A stretch of 64,000 nucleotides of DNA from Argentina anserina (Eukaryota; Streptophyta; Magnoliopsida; Rosales; Rosaceae): the NCBI RefSeq assembly GCF_933775445.1, contig NC_065876.1, positions 20,150,001 through 20,214,000 of the forward strand. Direction: 5' to 3'. Of this stretch, positions 46,178 through 57,680 are shown in pieces. Each line of letters opens with the position of its first letter. Within the stretch, counting starts at the first letter, position 1. The position numbers and the translations under genes were made by a program. The notes beneath the pieces are model-generated. The model saw nothing but the letters and a program-made list of their open reading frames with translations, was not told where the DNA came from and ran no database searches.

Positions 46178-46361
46178 TGTTCCGGGAGAATTACTATTCT
46201 ACCCTTATGTGTGTCTTAGCCTAATAGGTTTCCTGTTAAGAGATAGATTAGCATCTCCGTAATAGATTAGGACTCCGAATCCTACGGGATTGTGGTTTTG
46301 TAATGCTTATATATAGGCCCCCATATCATTCAATAATACAAAATTTATTCATCCTGAAACA
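46178..46361 (+). repeat. 5' LTR of copia element B
   Basis: It starts TGTTCCGGGAGAATTACTAT and ends ATCCTGAAACA. The TATA-like box CTATATATAGG form is at about 46308-46316. The PBS-like CGTTATCAGCAC follows at 46362. Confidence 0.95.
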
Positions 46362-46479
46362 CGTTATCAGCACATTGCCCTAAACCCTGAACTTTTAGAG
46401 CCCTAGAAATTTTTTCTCTTCTCCACCGCCGGCCACCGTCGTCTCCGGCCTCCGGCATCTCCTCGTCGGCGCAGCCCCT

Positions 46480-46770
46480 GCTCGTCGTTGTTGCAGCCCC
46501 CCCGCTGCCCCGCATCCCCGCACGCAGCCCTGCACGCTGCCCCTACACGCACCCCTGCAGCCCCCGCATCGCAGCCCCTGCAGGCCCTGCTCGCTGCCCC
46601 TGCACGCACGCTGCCCCTGCACGCACCCCTGCAGATCCGCATCACAGCCGCATGCAGCCCCGCACGCAGCCAGCCCCGCACGCAGATTCTACCCTGCAGC
46701 CCCTGCGACCCCCTCTGCTGCCCCTGCATGCAGCCTCCGCAGCCCCGCAGGGTCTCTTCCGCATTCGCTC
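46480..46770. repeat. GC-rich (CCCTGCA/CGCAGC) low-complexity region
   Basis: Reiterated CCCCTGCAGCCC / GCACGCAGCCC phrases. All frames give open, Cys/Arg- or Ala/Pro-rich translations (minus ORFs at 46395-46953, plus at 46488-46796), which are artefacts of composition. Confidence 0.85.
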
Positions 46771-46820
46771 CGCAAAAACATCTTTTTGCCCCGTAAGACC
46801 TTGCATCAGAGGATTCAAAA

Positions 46821-47585
46821 TTGCTCCTCCCGCATATATACGCAAGAAACGCGAACTGCACAAGCAAACTCTTCGCTCAAGAGAAGTTACTCCCGTCTTC
46901 TCTACCCTTTTGGGCCTATGGCTTGCCGAGCACAATAGCCCTTTGGGCTTCATACTATATTTTCTTTTCCTTTTCCTTTTTCCTATTTCATTATTTAAAT
47001 GTTCATTGGCACGTTTTTATTTCTAACGATATTTCACGTGCTCGTATAGGTAAAAATCATTACTCGTCGTACTATGATGATGACATTCATGCCGAGATGG
47101 ACGATACTTTTGCCATCTACATACGATTTCGATCGTATCCTCCCAAGATTTTTATGTCATCGGACGAAGATCGAAAAAGGAATTCAACAAGCAACTTCAT
47201 GCATGACGATCGATTTGCAGAGCAATTTACTTATATGCGGTCTATTTGGCAGACCAACAAGTATGTTTTTCTTAAAGTTGCTGCTTTTGAACATATATAT
47301 ATAAATTATCGGGCGCTATTATCCTTTTCTCATGTCTTCTTTTCCGGCCTTTCTTATAACGCTGATGAGACCAAAGAGGGATATGATTCCCCTCTTGGTC
47401 GACGTTTTTCGTGTGACGGTCTTGGGGGAGTCACGTTATTATTTAAAAAAGAAGATATCAATTTCGTGTGGTCACCTGAGTGCACCGCTGTTTTGGGTGC
47501 GATCATGAGAATCGCTGATATGCATCGATTATTTTGTGACCATATACATCACAACCCTTCTAATTCCGGTTACATACTTGAATAG
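46821..47585 (+). CDS. Uncharacterised 254-codon ORF in the leader of element B
   Basis: An open frame after the 5' LTR, in the position of gag. It shows no UBN2/gag signature or zinc knuckle. The first 80 residues are hydrophobic and look like translated leader (FFSFSFFLFHYL). The rest, from about residue 80 (ARIGKNHYSSYYDDDIHAEM onward), is mixed in composition, with VFLKVAAFEHIYINYRALLS and GVTLLFKKEDINFVWSPEC. It could be a captured host fragment, a divergent gag, or chance. The corresponding part of element A is outside the window. Confidence 0.35.
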   Translation: MLLPHIYARNANCTSKLFAQEKLLPSSLPFWAYGLPSTIALWASYYIFFSFSFFLFHYLNVHWHVFISNDISRARIGKNHYSSYYDDDIHAEMDDTFAIYIRFRSYPPKIFMSSDEDRKRNSTSNFMHDDRFAEQFTYMRSIWQTNKYVFLKVAAFEHIYINYRALLSFSHVFFSGLSYNADETKEGYDSPLGRRFSCDGLGGVTLLFKKEDINFVWSPECTAVLGAIMRIADMHRLFCDHIHHNPSNSGYILE

Positions 47586-48250
47586 TTTCGATTATTCGAA
47601 ACCTATACAACCCTCGTTTCTTATGGATGCGTCGCCATCGCAACTGTTTTTTGAATGTTTGAGTTCTCTTAAACTCATGTCTATAAACGATAATCCCAAG
47701 GTCTACGTACTCATTTATTTGAGTTAATTCATTACTCTGAAGCAGCACTATTTGCTGACAAAAGATCCCAAAACTAACGAATTATATGGGACACAGTTCA
47801 AGTGATTTAATGAACGTCTATGGCGTTGTATTATCAGAGTTGACCTTGATGCATACTCCACATCCAAGAAATGCATGCTATTTTTGGCACCTTTATCTAT
47901 TTCTTGAGGGAATTTTGGAGATGGAAACGTAACATTCTTCCATTCTCAAGTAAGCACATTTTTGAGCCTCAGGCTAAGGCTCCGCCCAATCCGATATGCA
48001 AGATTTTGTTGCTACGGACTTTTGATTAGTCACTCTATTTTGACTATGTTTTCTGCTTACTATTTTTCAAGTATGACGATTGGCATTGCTATGTTTCTTG
48101 CTCGACTTTAGCTTAAGTCGTCTATTGGAATTGGAAGTTTGGTTGTGTTGTATTAAATATTGGCATATTCTATAAAATTTCTCGTCTTTCTTGGACTCGT
48201 GAGAATTTTATTTGCCTTGGCTTAGCATGCATGGTCAACGTTTGCAACTC
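47586..48250 (+). pseudogene. Gag-like relic of element B
   Basis: Broken pieces such as YLTKDPKTNELYGTQFK (about 47752-47803), FNERLWR and MLFLAPLSIS resemble copia gag middle regions, but the frame is full of stops. Confidence is low. Confidence 0.3.
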
Positions 48251-49390
48251 ACGTGGTTTTTAAATTGGCCGCTTTTGGGTTACATGGGACCCCAATAGCA
48301 CTACATTGTGATTTTGGACCTTCAAATTTGGAAAACGGACCTCGGAACGTCAAAATTGACGTCGTTTTTCCCGGTTACTGTTCCGGCGTTTCTGGAACGT
48401 TTTCCGGCGTTTTACCGGCGTATTCGCCGCCTTCCGACCATTTTCCGGCGTTTCCGGCACCGCCATCCGGTTCCGGACGGAGTTCCCTGTCGGACCTGAA
48501 GTTACGGCCTCCATACCGGCCAGCTCCGGCCGCCGCCGGCCAGTTTTCCGGCAATCGGTGCCGCCGGCTTCCGACGAGTTTTTCTGACGATTTTTTTTTT
48601 TCCGTCGTTTCTCGTCATGTTTTCCGCATATTTCAGCAGTTCTTGCTGCCACGTTTTCCCAGTCCAAATTTCACCCGGTTTTGAGTTATATTGACATGGT
48701 TTTCCGGTTAATTTTCCGGTTTTCCCCAAGTCGTTTCATAGCTCAAATGATTTTATTATTATTGGTGACCACCCGCACCAATAGAAGGTTTTCCACCGTA
48801 ATTGTTTGGTATTCAACTGCTCTAATACCATGTTTTTCCAACTCTTAAGTTGAAGAATGTAGTTCTATTGCCATGTGATACATTCGATGGGATTACCATT
48901 TGTTTCAATCCCCTTTCTTACAATATCCTACGGCGTATTGTGTAGAGAAGTTCACCGCGTCGTTGACTCTCTTAATTTTCATTTTGAGAATGTCCGCCGT
49001 GAAATCGAGTGTCTTGCTAATTGCGTAACCACCCACACTGTCCTACGGCGCAGGTAGTTATTTTACGGATCTCGTACGGAGATTGTGTTGTATATCTTCG
49101 TGCCTTGCTAAGTTTTAAAGGCCATACATGCCAATGATGGATTTTCATCTTGATATTTGTGTTAAGAATGGAGAGGAATAAATCTGTCAGTCATTGACAG
49201 TATCTTTTTCAAGCTTCGACAGTAGCTTTGTTAGCCTGCAGACATAGTTTTGCTTGCCTGCAGCAGTAGCTTTATGTAACTCAAGATTCTTTGAATCATG
49301 GGTTTGGTTTTACTGTCCTCTCGGTTTTGACATGATCGTTTTTGGTCATTTTGAACAAGATATGATGATTCGAGTTCTTTGAAATTCACA
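48251..49390 (+). other. Element B spacer with CCGGCG-rich tract, shared with element A
   Basis: 48350-48580 is rich in TTTCCGGCG and GCCGGCC repeats. It is collinear with 1-350 of the window, where the tract is shorter. 48720-49390 aligns with 405-1100. No coding is assigned; the ORFs here are composition-driven. Confidence 0.6.
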
Positions 49391-49406
49391 TTATCATCTA
49401 TTTTTC

Positions 49407-50760
49407 ATGTTCACGAAGCGATTGGAGGACCACCTCACCCATGCTCCACACGGTGAGGCCGAGCCTATCCGTGCCATGCACGGTGAGGCCGAGCCTGCAT
49501 ATTTAGGCGGCTCCATGACATTAAGGCCGTCGGTGGCGGCATCCCCTCTTTCGCAGGAGCTTGTGATGCCTCCCGTGTTTTCTAATGCCTCCATGGTAAT
49601 CTCTGATGCCCATCGCTCATTTTGCAAAGCTTGTTCTTTTGCTAGATTTCAAGGAAGTCCTTATTTGATAAGGCTCCAACTGAGAACATTCCATTCTTAC
49701 GAAGTATTTAAGGTGACATTAGTGGACCCTATCCAACCGAATGCGGACATTTTTCGGTATTTTTATGGTATAGGTTAAGAGCATCGACGTGTTGGTCACA
49801 CGTCGCTTTGCTTTCCACAAGAAACGCTGCATTCGCTAAAGTTTTTAGCTATGATTATCATCCTAAGGGCTCACCACCCTTCCTATCCTCTCAAATCTAT
49901 TTGAATGGATACCATTGGAGAGTTCACCCCCACGACTTTGATGATTTCGTTTTGCATATCTACTGGGATCGTCGTTAAACATATTATTCCTCATGTTCAT
50001 TCACTGTACGATCTAGCAGAGCTCGGACTTGGTTATGGGTACTAACCTGCCGATTTTTGCATGGAGATATGTAATGATGTTGCATGCAGCGACACTTATT
50101 TGTTTCAGACCCACAACTTGCCAAGAGTTTAGTGCGTACGAGATGGTCACTGGATACGGTCCCAACGTTCTTTTCACTAACGCCTATTTGGTTAAAGTTG
50201 TTTATGTGCCTCTATTGTAGTTATCTCAATGGGTCTACTTGAAACGATTAAGTATTCTGGTTGGTTATGATTTATGAATCACCAAAACTTGTCCGATATT
50301 TCCAATCTACAACCGTTGATCTCTATCATGCGATATTAGCAGACGGTCATTTTGATGAGACATACTTCTCGTCGTTAGGGGGAGATATGGAATGCTCCCA
50401 TTCTGGTTTTAACGTCAGGAATTGACGTGGTGTGGCACTATATCTCATTAAGATCCCGCACTACTCAAAGTGAGCAAATGTGCAACGCATTATCGACCTC
50501 CAGAAAGTCAAAGATTCGATGCTCAATGACTTTACCGATATTGCGAAAGTGACGAGATCGCACATAAATGCTGTGATGTGCCGGTAAGGTTGGAACTCTC
50601 AGAATATGAGAGAATTTCATATGACCTGGTCCTAGCACCGTTGGCACCATCCATGACAGTGGGAAGGAAGCCGGCGATGGCACCATCGTACGCTGTGGTG
50701 TTGTCGGCGCCCGTGGCATTGCACCACAAAACAAGGGCGGCAAACGCAAAGATGGACTAG
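49407..50760 (+). pseudogene. Copia integrase relic (element B)
   Basis: FCKACSFARFQGSP gives the zinc-finger end. After the first ORF ends at 49778, broken frames contain HPSYPLKSI, FSAYEMVTGYGPN (50130-50170), DIAKVTRSHI-like sequence and ARLELSEYERISYD / AVALHHKTRAANAKMD (50578-50760). These correspond to the integrase C-terminal region before the RT. The frame is lost in many places. Confidence 0.75.
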
Positions 50761-52407
50761 TAAGGGTCATAGCTTCGGTCTTGGCTCCTGCCTAGATGAG
50801 GGGGAGACCATTATTCTCTAGAATCAAAACTAGAAAGAAGCGAAGTGTGTAGGCACAAGTATTTCGCCCATCATCAAGAGATATTCTCTAAACATGTGTA
50901 TCAACTAAGTTTCTGTGGGACGCTACAGACTCCTTTTGTTGATGTTAGAGAATAATAGAAATCTCACGAATTGATCGTATACAGCGCGCGCGTGTTTAAT
51001 GGATTGATCTCCCATGATTGATGATGTATTCGCTTATGCTCTTATTCCGTTGTAAAGCATCAACGATGAGCAACTTGACCGAAGTGGAAAGAATCAATAC
51101 AGGCTGAACTAGACTTGTTATGTTGGTCGTTGTTCGTAAGTGTAATGAGAAAGATGAAGTCATGCAATATATGCAGGACTTATGGCGCAAAGATTGTCTC
51201 ATTATCCTAGTATTGAGTGCGATGAGTTATATTCTCTCGTTATGGACATAATTGCTTTCCGCTACTTGATCGGTAGTAGTGTCCATGAAAACTGATTTGC
51301 AGCATATGATAGTGGTCATAGAATATCTGTAAAGGGATCTTGACGCAGATATGAGAGTGCCCGAGGGACTTTAAATGCCTCCAGACCCCGGAGAGCTTAT
51401 GTAATCAGATTGCGACGTTCGAGAGAACGTAGTACAATCGGTTGCAAGAATTCATACCCATATGTGTTCATATGAAGCTAATTCTTGATTCTCTATTCCG
51501 TCTAAGTATAGATGATGAAGAGATTCAATGAGTTATACATTCATACATGCTAGTGTTGTTGGGACACTATTGCTTTCATTATGACGTGATTAACTATGCG
51601 CCTATGCATTGTCATTGGACTTGCATTGCTTCTTTGACATGGGTTTAGTTCTACACTTAGTGAACCAACACAAATCTTATCCACACCAACGCCGCCAGCA
51701 GCTCCAGCAACATCAACGTACGCCTTGGTGTAGCAGTCGACACTGGTAGCGTAGAGGATGTGTACGGTTCCATCTTGGACCAAAATCAGTCCTTCATTGG
51801 TTCATTTCCCCATTCTTTTCGCGAAAGACACATTAAATGTGACAAATCAGAATCTGTCCAGTTTCGTAGGTCAACTTCAACGAGACCTACATGACAGCTC
51901 GCTCGATAAAATATGGTGAAATTGGTACCGTTGGAAAGGTCTATGTGTCTACTTTCCAGGGACATCAACCTTTCGTTCATAGCTATCATATTGAGTGAGT
52001 TATAGCCGTTTTAGCAAAGTAGGACAGTCCTGTCCGGAAATTTGCAAGTCAGTCAACTTCGACAGAGCATTGTGAACTGCTCCGATTGGATGAGGTTGTG
52101 GACCTTATGTCACTGGAAAGCCACGGGTATCTACTTTTCAGAACATTTTACGGTTCACTGATACCTATTTTGATGAAGAAGTTATGGCCGTTTAAGATTA
52201 TGGCACTAATCAGGAGGAGTTGTTTCGTAGACTTCAGAGGGAGTCTACCTCACATGATGCTATCAAATGTAGACGGTGCGTTGTGCTCTTTTTCCCTTCG
52301 ATCAAGCTTTTGTTTTTACCCAAGAGATTTTTATTTTGCTTGACAAGGTTTTTACCGAGACAACGATGTGTGCACCATGCAACCTAGGCATGCGACACAA
52401 GGGAGAG
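50761..52407 (+). other. Element B 3' spacer
   Basis: It contains RHKYFAHHQEIFSKHVYQLS-type linker near 50850-50910 and a tiny polymerase-like relic near 51070-51110 (PKWKESIQAELD). After that there is only non-coding DNA, collinear with element A (2760-4328). The RT and RNase H expected here are missing from both elements. Confidence 0.7.
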
Positions 52408-52591
52408 TGTTCCGGGAGAACTACTATTCTACCCTTATGTGTGTCTTAGCCTAATAGGTTTCCTGTTAGGAGATAGATTAGTATCTCCGTAATAGATTAG
52501 GACTCCGAATCCTACGGGATTGTGGTTTTGTAATGCCTATATATAGGCCCCCATATCATTCAATAATACACAATTTATTCATCCTGAAACA
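52408..52591 (+). repeat. 3' LTR of copia element B
   Basis: 184 bp, five differences from the 5' LTR, followed by the TGGTA target duplication. Confidence 0.95.
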
Positions 52592-52596
52592 TGGTA

Positions 52597-53182
52597 CAGT
52601 TAAATCACAGCATGGTAACGCTTCTGACTCACAACATTTGAATTAACTACAAACTCACTTTCCATATTTTTTATACAAGTTAGAACATAAGCCCAAACAT
52701 ACAAATAAGTGGGCCTAGAAATGTCTAAAATACCACTATTTTCCTGAAAATTACCAAGCTGCTACTGTAATATCCCGAAATTTAGTATTTACTATTTAGT
52801 ACTCTAAACTTTATAATGTCTTACGAAAAATCATTTGTAAATAGAATTTGAGTGTAGGAAAATGATTTGACTAATTAGAGGCGTATTAATAAGACCAGAC
52901 TCATATGCCCAGTTCTCTTGACAATAACTTGTCAGCCTTAACTACATGCACTCTGATAAGTAGTGCATGATAGTCAAGAGTGATTCATTCACAGAGTTTC
53001 TGTCTCAATAGGCTGGTGCTGGCCTTCTGCAATCTGTCAATAATTGATAGATGAATATGAATTTCTTAAAAGCTGCAATCATGATGAGTTAATCCTCATT
53101 GCACAATCATATCTTCGGCGTTATAAAATTAAGTTCTGGTGAAAGTCTTCTTTGTATGGACAGTTAAAAGTCTTACTCCTAA
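52597..53182. other. Spacer between element B and the Harbinger relic
   Basis: The first 40 bp continue the local duplication at 44838. The rest is AT-rich with no gene recognised. It may be intron or flank of the MetRS relic. Confidence 0.4.
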
Positions 53183-53535
53183 GGGCATCTCCCCCGTAAG
53201 CAAAAGGCCATAATTATTCAGCCTACCAAATTCAGTATGTTCCCATATAGATGCTTTTTTAACCTATAGGCTAAAACTAGCATTCCCACCATAGGCTAAA
53301 AATCATAAGTCATTTTGTCAAATCTTGTACAAACGACTAGTTTGACTAGTTTATATATACACATATATACATATAAATATATACCCACACATTATAATAA
53401 AAAATAGCTAAGTTTTGTTTTGAAAAAAAATAATAACGAGTAGTTTGAATAATTTAATTAATATAATTATAATAATAATTGTGAATAACAAACTAGTTGA
53501 TTAATTAAAAACAGCTAGCTTGTCTAGCTGACTTA

Positions 53536-53566
<31 letters not shown>

Positions 53567-55120
53567 TTGTAACGGCTAAAAAACGGCTTAATTTAGATTA
53601 AAAAAAATACAAATAACGAGTAGTTTAAATAATATTATAATAATAATTGTAAATAACGGCTATATTCTAAAAAAATCTATAAAAGCATGCATACCATCTA
53701 TTGTTGCCATCACCTCATTTTCACTCAATTCTATTCCATCTCTCTCACTTTCAATTCACTACAATGGATCCATCCCAAATATCATCCTCTTCTTTATCTT
53801 CAAATGGAACTTTTGAGTTCTATAATTCTATATTAGCTGCATTTGATGAGGAGAAAAATATGTTGTTTGGCATGTATGCTAACAACAATATTCTTTTGGT
53901 GGAACATCTCAACAACGAAGAGGATGATGCTTAATCCGCAAGGAGAGGTGCATTTCCTTGTCACATAACTATTTATTGTGATCGAGAAGCTGCTGGACAA
54001 ACGTTTTCGACATATTATTTTGCTGATGTCCCTCGATATCTAGAGGTAAAATTTCGCAGACGTTTCCATATGCGTAAAAGTTTGTTTTATTGCATTATTG
54101 ATGCAGACAAGAATCATGACAACTACTTTGTGCAACAACGTGATGGAATTGGTAGGCTTGGATTGTCATCCCTGGTAAAATTCACTGCTTGTTTTCGTAT
54201 GCTAGCATATGGTGTATCAGCTAATTCACTTGATGATTACTTGAAAATTGGTGAATCTACAACAATTAGATGCATGCAAAAGTTTTGTCGGGCTGTTGTA
54301 GAGATCTTTGCAGAGAGATATCTTAGAAGGCTAACAACCAATGATGTTGCCAGACTCCTTTATATTGGTGAGGAATTCCTCGGAATGTGAGGAAGCTTAT
54401 ATTGCATGCACTGGAGGTGGAAAAATTGTCTAGCAGCTTGGGCAGGTGTCTATGCCGGACGTAGTGGCATGCCAACAATTATTCTTGAAGCAGTTGCTGA
54501 TTATGATATTTGAATATGACATGCATATTTTGGCTTACCAGGCTCCAACAATGACATCAATATTTTAGAAGCATTTAACTTATTTGCGGAGCTTGCTGCA
54601 GGTAAAGCACCTCCATGCACGTATTTTATTAAGAATAAGCAATATGATGTCAGTTATTACTTAGCAGATGACATATATCCTAAGTGGTCTACACTTGTCC
54701 AAACTATTCATGATCCTCAAGAGATGAAAAAACAATATTTTGCCACCAAACAAGAGTCATGTAGAAAAGATGTTGAATGTGCTTTTGGTGTTCTTCAATC
54801 ACGTTGGGCAATTGTTAAGAGTCCGGCACGTTTTTGAAAAAAAACGAGTTCTACATGACATCATGACTGCATGTATCATTATGTATAATATGATTATTGA
54901 GGATGAGCGTGATTTATCAGCACCCATTAGGGAATTTAATCATGTGCCTAGGCCTACAGTTGAAATGCTTGGTAATGAAGATGAACGATTTACTCAGTTT
55001 CTTGCCCGAATCAGGTAATCAACTGGAAGGTGATATTATAGATGCTCATCCAACTTGAAACAATAACAGTAGTGCGATTGTGCAAGGGCAGGAAATATGA
55101 ATTTTTATCTCATGTATATA
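53183..55120 (+). mobile_element. PIF/Harbinger DNA transposon relic
   Basis: GGGCATCTCCCCC at about 53184-53197, preceded by TAA, looks like a Harbinger terminal repeat with its 3-bp target. The transposase relic lies downstream. The opposite terminal repeat was not found before the MetRS exon at 55163, so the right end is approximate and the element is probably truncated. TA microsatellites occur at 53535-53560. Confidence 0.6.
53764..55016 (+). pseudogene. PIF/Harbinger transposase (HARBI1/ALP1-like) pseudogene
   Basis: ATG at 53764 (MDPSQISSSSLSSNG). The first frame ends at 53934. The next frame has the helix-turn-helix region (FRMLAYGVSANSLDDYLKIGEST, CRAVVEIFAERYL). The DDE nuclease pieces follow: LYCMHWRWKNC where the family has LDCMHW, so the first catalytic Asp reads Tyr; GRSGMPTIILEAVADYD; GLPGSNNDINILEAF, which carries the second Asp; and YYLADDIYPKWSTLVQTIHDP. 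CRKDVECAFGVLQSRWAIV and IMYNMIIEDERDL come last. At least three stops or frameshifts (about 53932, 54390, 54513 and 54837) make it dead. Confidence 0.9.
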
Positions 55121-55162
55121 ATTTATGTCATGCAGCAATGCTTTTTATTTGTAAAATTATAG

Positions 55163-56548
55163 GATGGTATGAAGATGGGGAAGTCATTAGGGAATATGAT
55201 TGAACCAAATGACTTGGTTAATAAATTCGGGTCTGACGCGATCAGGTACTTCTTCGTCAGGGGGAGGTGGAGTTTGGTAGTGGTAGTGATGGGGATATTC
55301 GTAAGACCGTTTCATCAACATTGTCAATGACTCAATGCACATCTTGCCAATTCAATTGGTATATCACCGCAACCTCAACACTGGTCCTTTTGGGTTCATC
55401 ATAGGCAATTTCTTTGCTGTTATTATATCTTCATGAATTCTATAGGAAATCTGCTTAACCGCACTCTGGGCTTCTTAAGAAGAACTCCCAATCTACTTTG
55501 GTGATTGATTCAAGTATTGCAGCTGAAGGAACTACATTCAAGGACACTGTGGAGAAGTTGGTAATATTTTCATAAAACTAACACGATTTTTAAGAATGCA
55601 AATTTGTGGAATTACTAAATGTAGAGGTGTGGCCCAGGTTGGAAGCCATGAAAGCCTTCTTACAAATATTAATATTGCTGCTTTTAAATTGTTGCAAACT
55701 ATATCCTAGTTGTCACAACGTTTTCATACTTTGTTAGGTTGAAAAAGCTCGGGTTGATTATGAAAGGCTCTCAGCTTGTGAGACTATATCAGCTTGTGAG
55801 GCTGTTCTTGAGATCAGCAATGCTGGAAATTCATACTTGGATGGGCGTGCAGCACGGTCTCTCTTTAAGCAAGGGGGTGCTGCAAGTGATGCTACTGCAA
55901 AGGTGTGTGGGTTTATCTGTTTCTGGGGGTTGGTTTGTGTGTGCATATTTCTTTCAATCGCTAGTACTGTTGCAAACTTTTACATAACTTTCATTTCTCC
56001 ATAAAAGGTCTCTAGAAAAAATCCTGTGTTTCAGTCATACAACATTAAATTATAATGCATCTCTGAACATATAGGTCGGTTGCTCATCATATCTACTGGT
56101 TGAATATTTGTATACGAGGGGGCAACTCAAAATTGTCATTTCCGAAAATATGTTTGCTTGTGGACCAGGACCGATATTAGAAGCAATGAGGATTATAGCA
56201 ATTGCATTATCTCCTGTCACACCAAGTTTAAGTTGGAGAATATATTGACAGCTTGGCTACTCAAAAGATCAGTTTGATGCTGCTAGCCTGCTACTTGGGT
56301 ACTGATCTCACAGGCTTGTTCGATGAATGTATTTTCTTTATGCCTGGACTGTCCAGCTACTTGTTTGATAAACTAACATGCAGAGTGACACCAAGTGGGG
56401 TGGGCTTAAAGGTGGTCAGTTCATGGCTCAACCTCAACCAATCTTTGCAAGAATTGAAAGCCAGACAGAGGCAGAAAATGGAGTCGAGGCACCAAAACAA
56501 GTGAAAAAGAACAAGTTACCACAACCCCAGCAGGTGGTTGAAGCGTAA
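55163..56548 (+). pseudogene. Organellar methionyl-tRNA synthetase, C-terminal part, decayed
   Basis: The first exon follows an AG acceptor at 55161-55162 and reads [19 protein letters not shown], containing the class I KMSKS motif as KMGKS, then [12 protein letters not shown]. An extra G in a G-run near 55260 shifts the frame. Later blocks are GNLLNRTLGFLRR (about 55447), AAEGTTFKDTVEKL (about 55520-55560), VEKARVDYERLSACE and VLEISNAGNSYLD (about 55738-55850), EAMRIIAIALSPVTPS (about 56181) and DTKWGGLKGGQFMAQPQPIF (about 56387), ending at TAA 56546-56548. They match the anticodon-binding half of bacterial-type MetRS imported into plant plastids and mitochondria. Introns are recognisable between blocks. 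The Rossmann half is not in the window, so it is 5'-truncated, and stops occur. Confidence 0.87.
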
Positions 56549-57680
56549 AGATTCATTCATTGATTCTCTCTGCCATTTTTTTCATTTTTCCTTTTCCCTA
56601 AAACCTATATTGGATCACAAAATTACTCGGAATGTTGTTCTGCTGTAATATTAAATTTATTTGCATAATGATTAAATGCAATTGAATTTTCTGAAAACCC
56701 AGTGCTAAGTATGTGTCAGCTTCCTTCTTATTTTCCCGATTTTTCCCTAATGATGTCAATATACTCCAATATATCAGCTTCCATCTTATAACAGCTTCCT
56801 TCAATTGATAAAGCCTTTCAGCTGCATTTTTTTTCTATCATTTGTTCTTTGAAGCACTGATATTCTGATTTTTACTGCAAACTTATAGATTAACTTCTGA
56901 GGTCATCACAAGCTCTGCCGATTCTTCCAAGTAGCCTTGTAAATGACTTACATACTTAGAATGAGTTTTTACCCAATCGTCTTTGATTTTGATAGGTATT
57001 GAGTGTGATTAATAATCATGGATCAGAAATATCACTGCATCAGGGGTTGATAATAGAATCGAAAACTGATTTAGATTACAGATATTCAAGAAAGTAGCTG
57101 ATAGTCTTATTGATTGAGATAATTAATTAATCCATCACTTGGGTAGCTAAAAATTGATGTCATATTCAGGGTAAAAAACACTTAATCAAATTGGTCTCAA
57201 TTTTGTTTTCCTATGTACGACCACTTAAAAATCTACCTGCCTAGAATTAGTTCAGCAAAAATAGATCATCACACCTCTGTACAGAACCCATGTATACAGA
57301 TCGCCACATTTCATCTAAACTTCAATTGATTTTGCATCGCCAAATCCTTTGGCCTAGTGACGCACTTATCAAGCTTCAGCGCCTAAACTCTTTTAACATC
57401 TGTAACTACAATATACATAAACAGCAGTAAACATGCATATCGTATGCAATACAATATATATAACCACCAGTATACATGCATATAGTTTGCAACAATAGGG
57501 GACAGAGTATACAATGGTGTAGCCTAATGCAATGGATCTAGGCTCTTACGGAATTACCTTTCATGACGCTGAGGTTGAACGGTTTATTAGTGACGACAGC
57601 AGGATGTCCACAGAGTCAGAAACACCATTTATGTTTGACCAGTGCCTAGCGTCTTAAGGTTTCTAGAGCTCCATGTATAC
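56549..57680. other. AT-rich spacer
   Basis: No coding homology. A near-duplicate of AACAGCAGTAAACATGCATAT at about 57420 and ACCACCAGTATACATGCATA at about 57464 is present. The 68-codon minus ORF at 56598-56804 looks like chance. Confidence 0.5.

Larger units (their letters stand above)
46178..52591 (+). mobile_element. Complete copia element B, RT-less (non-autonomous)
   Basis: 184-bp LTRs at 46178-46361 and 52408-52591, TG...CA, differing at five positions by eye. TGGTA occurs at 46173-46177 and 52592-52596, a perfect target duplication. A PBS-like CGTTATCAGCAC follows the 5' LTR, and GGGAGAG precedes the 3' LTR. The interior is about 6.0 kb: a GC-rich leader, a 254-codon ORF, spacer, integrase relic, then about 1.6 kb of spacer shared with element A. 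No RT or RNase H was found. With 184-bp LTRs it must have relied on enzymes from a related element. Confidence 0.93.

Noticed and set aside
46395..46953. Cys/Arg-rich minus-strand ORFs
   Set aside because: These are translations of CCCTGCA-type low-complexity repeats in the leader of element B; open frames in all phases are expected from composition.
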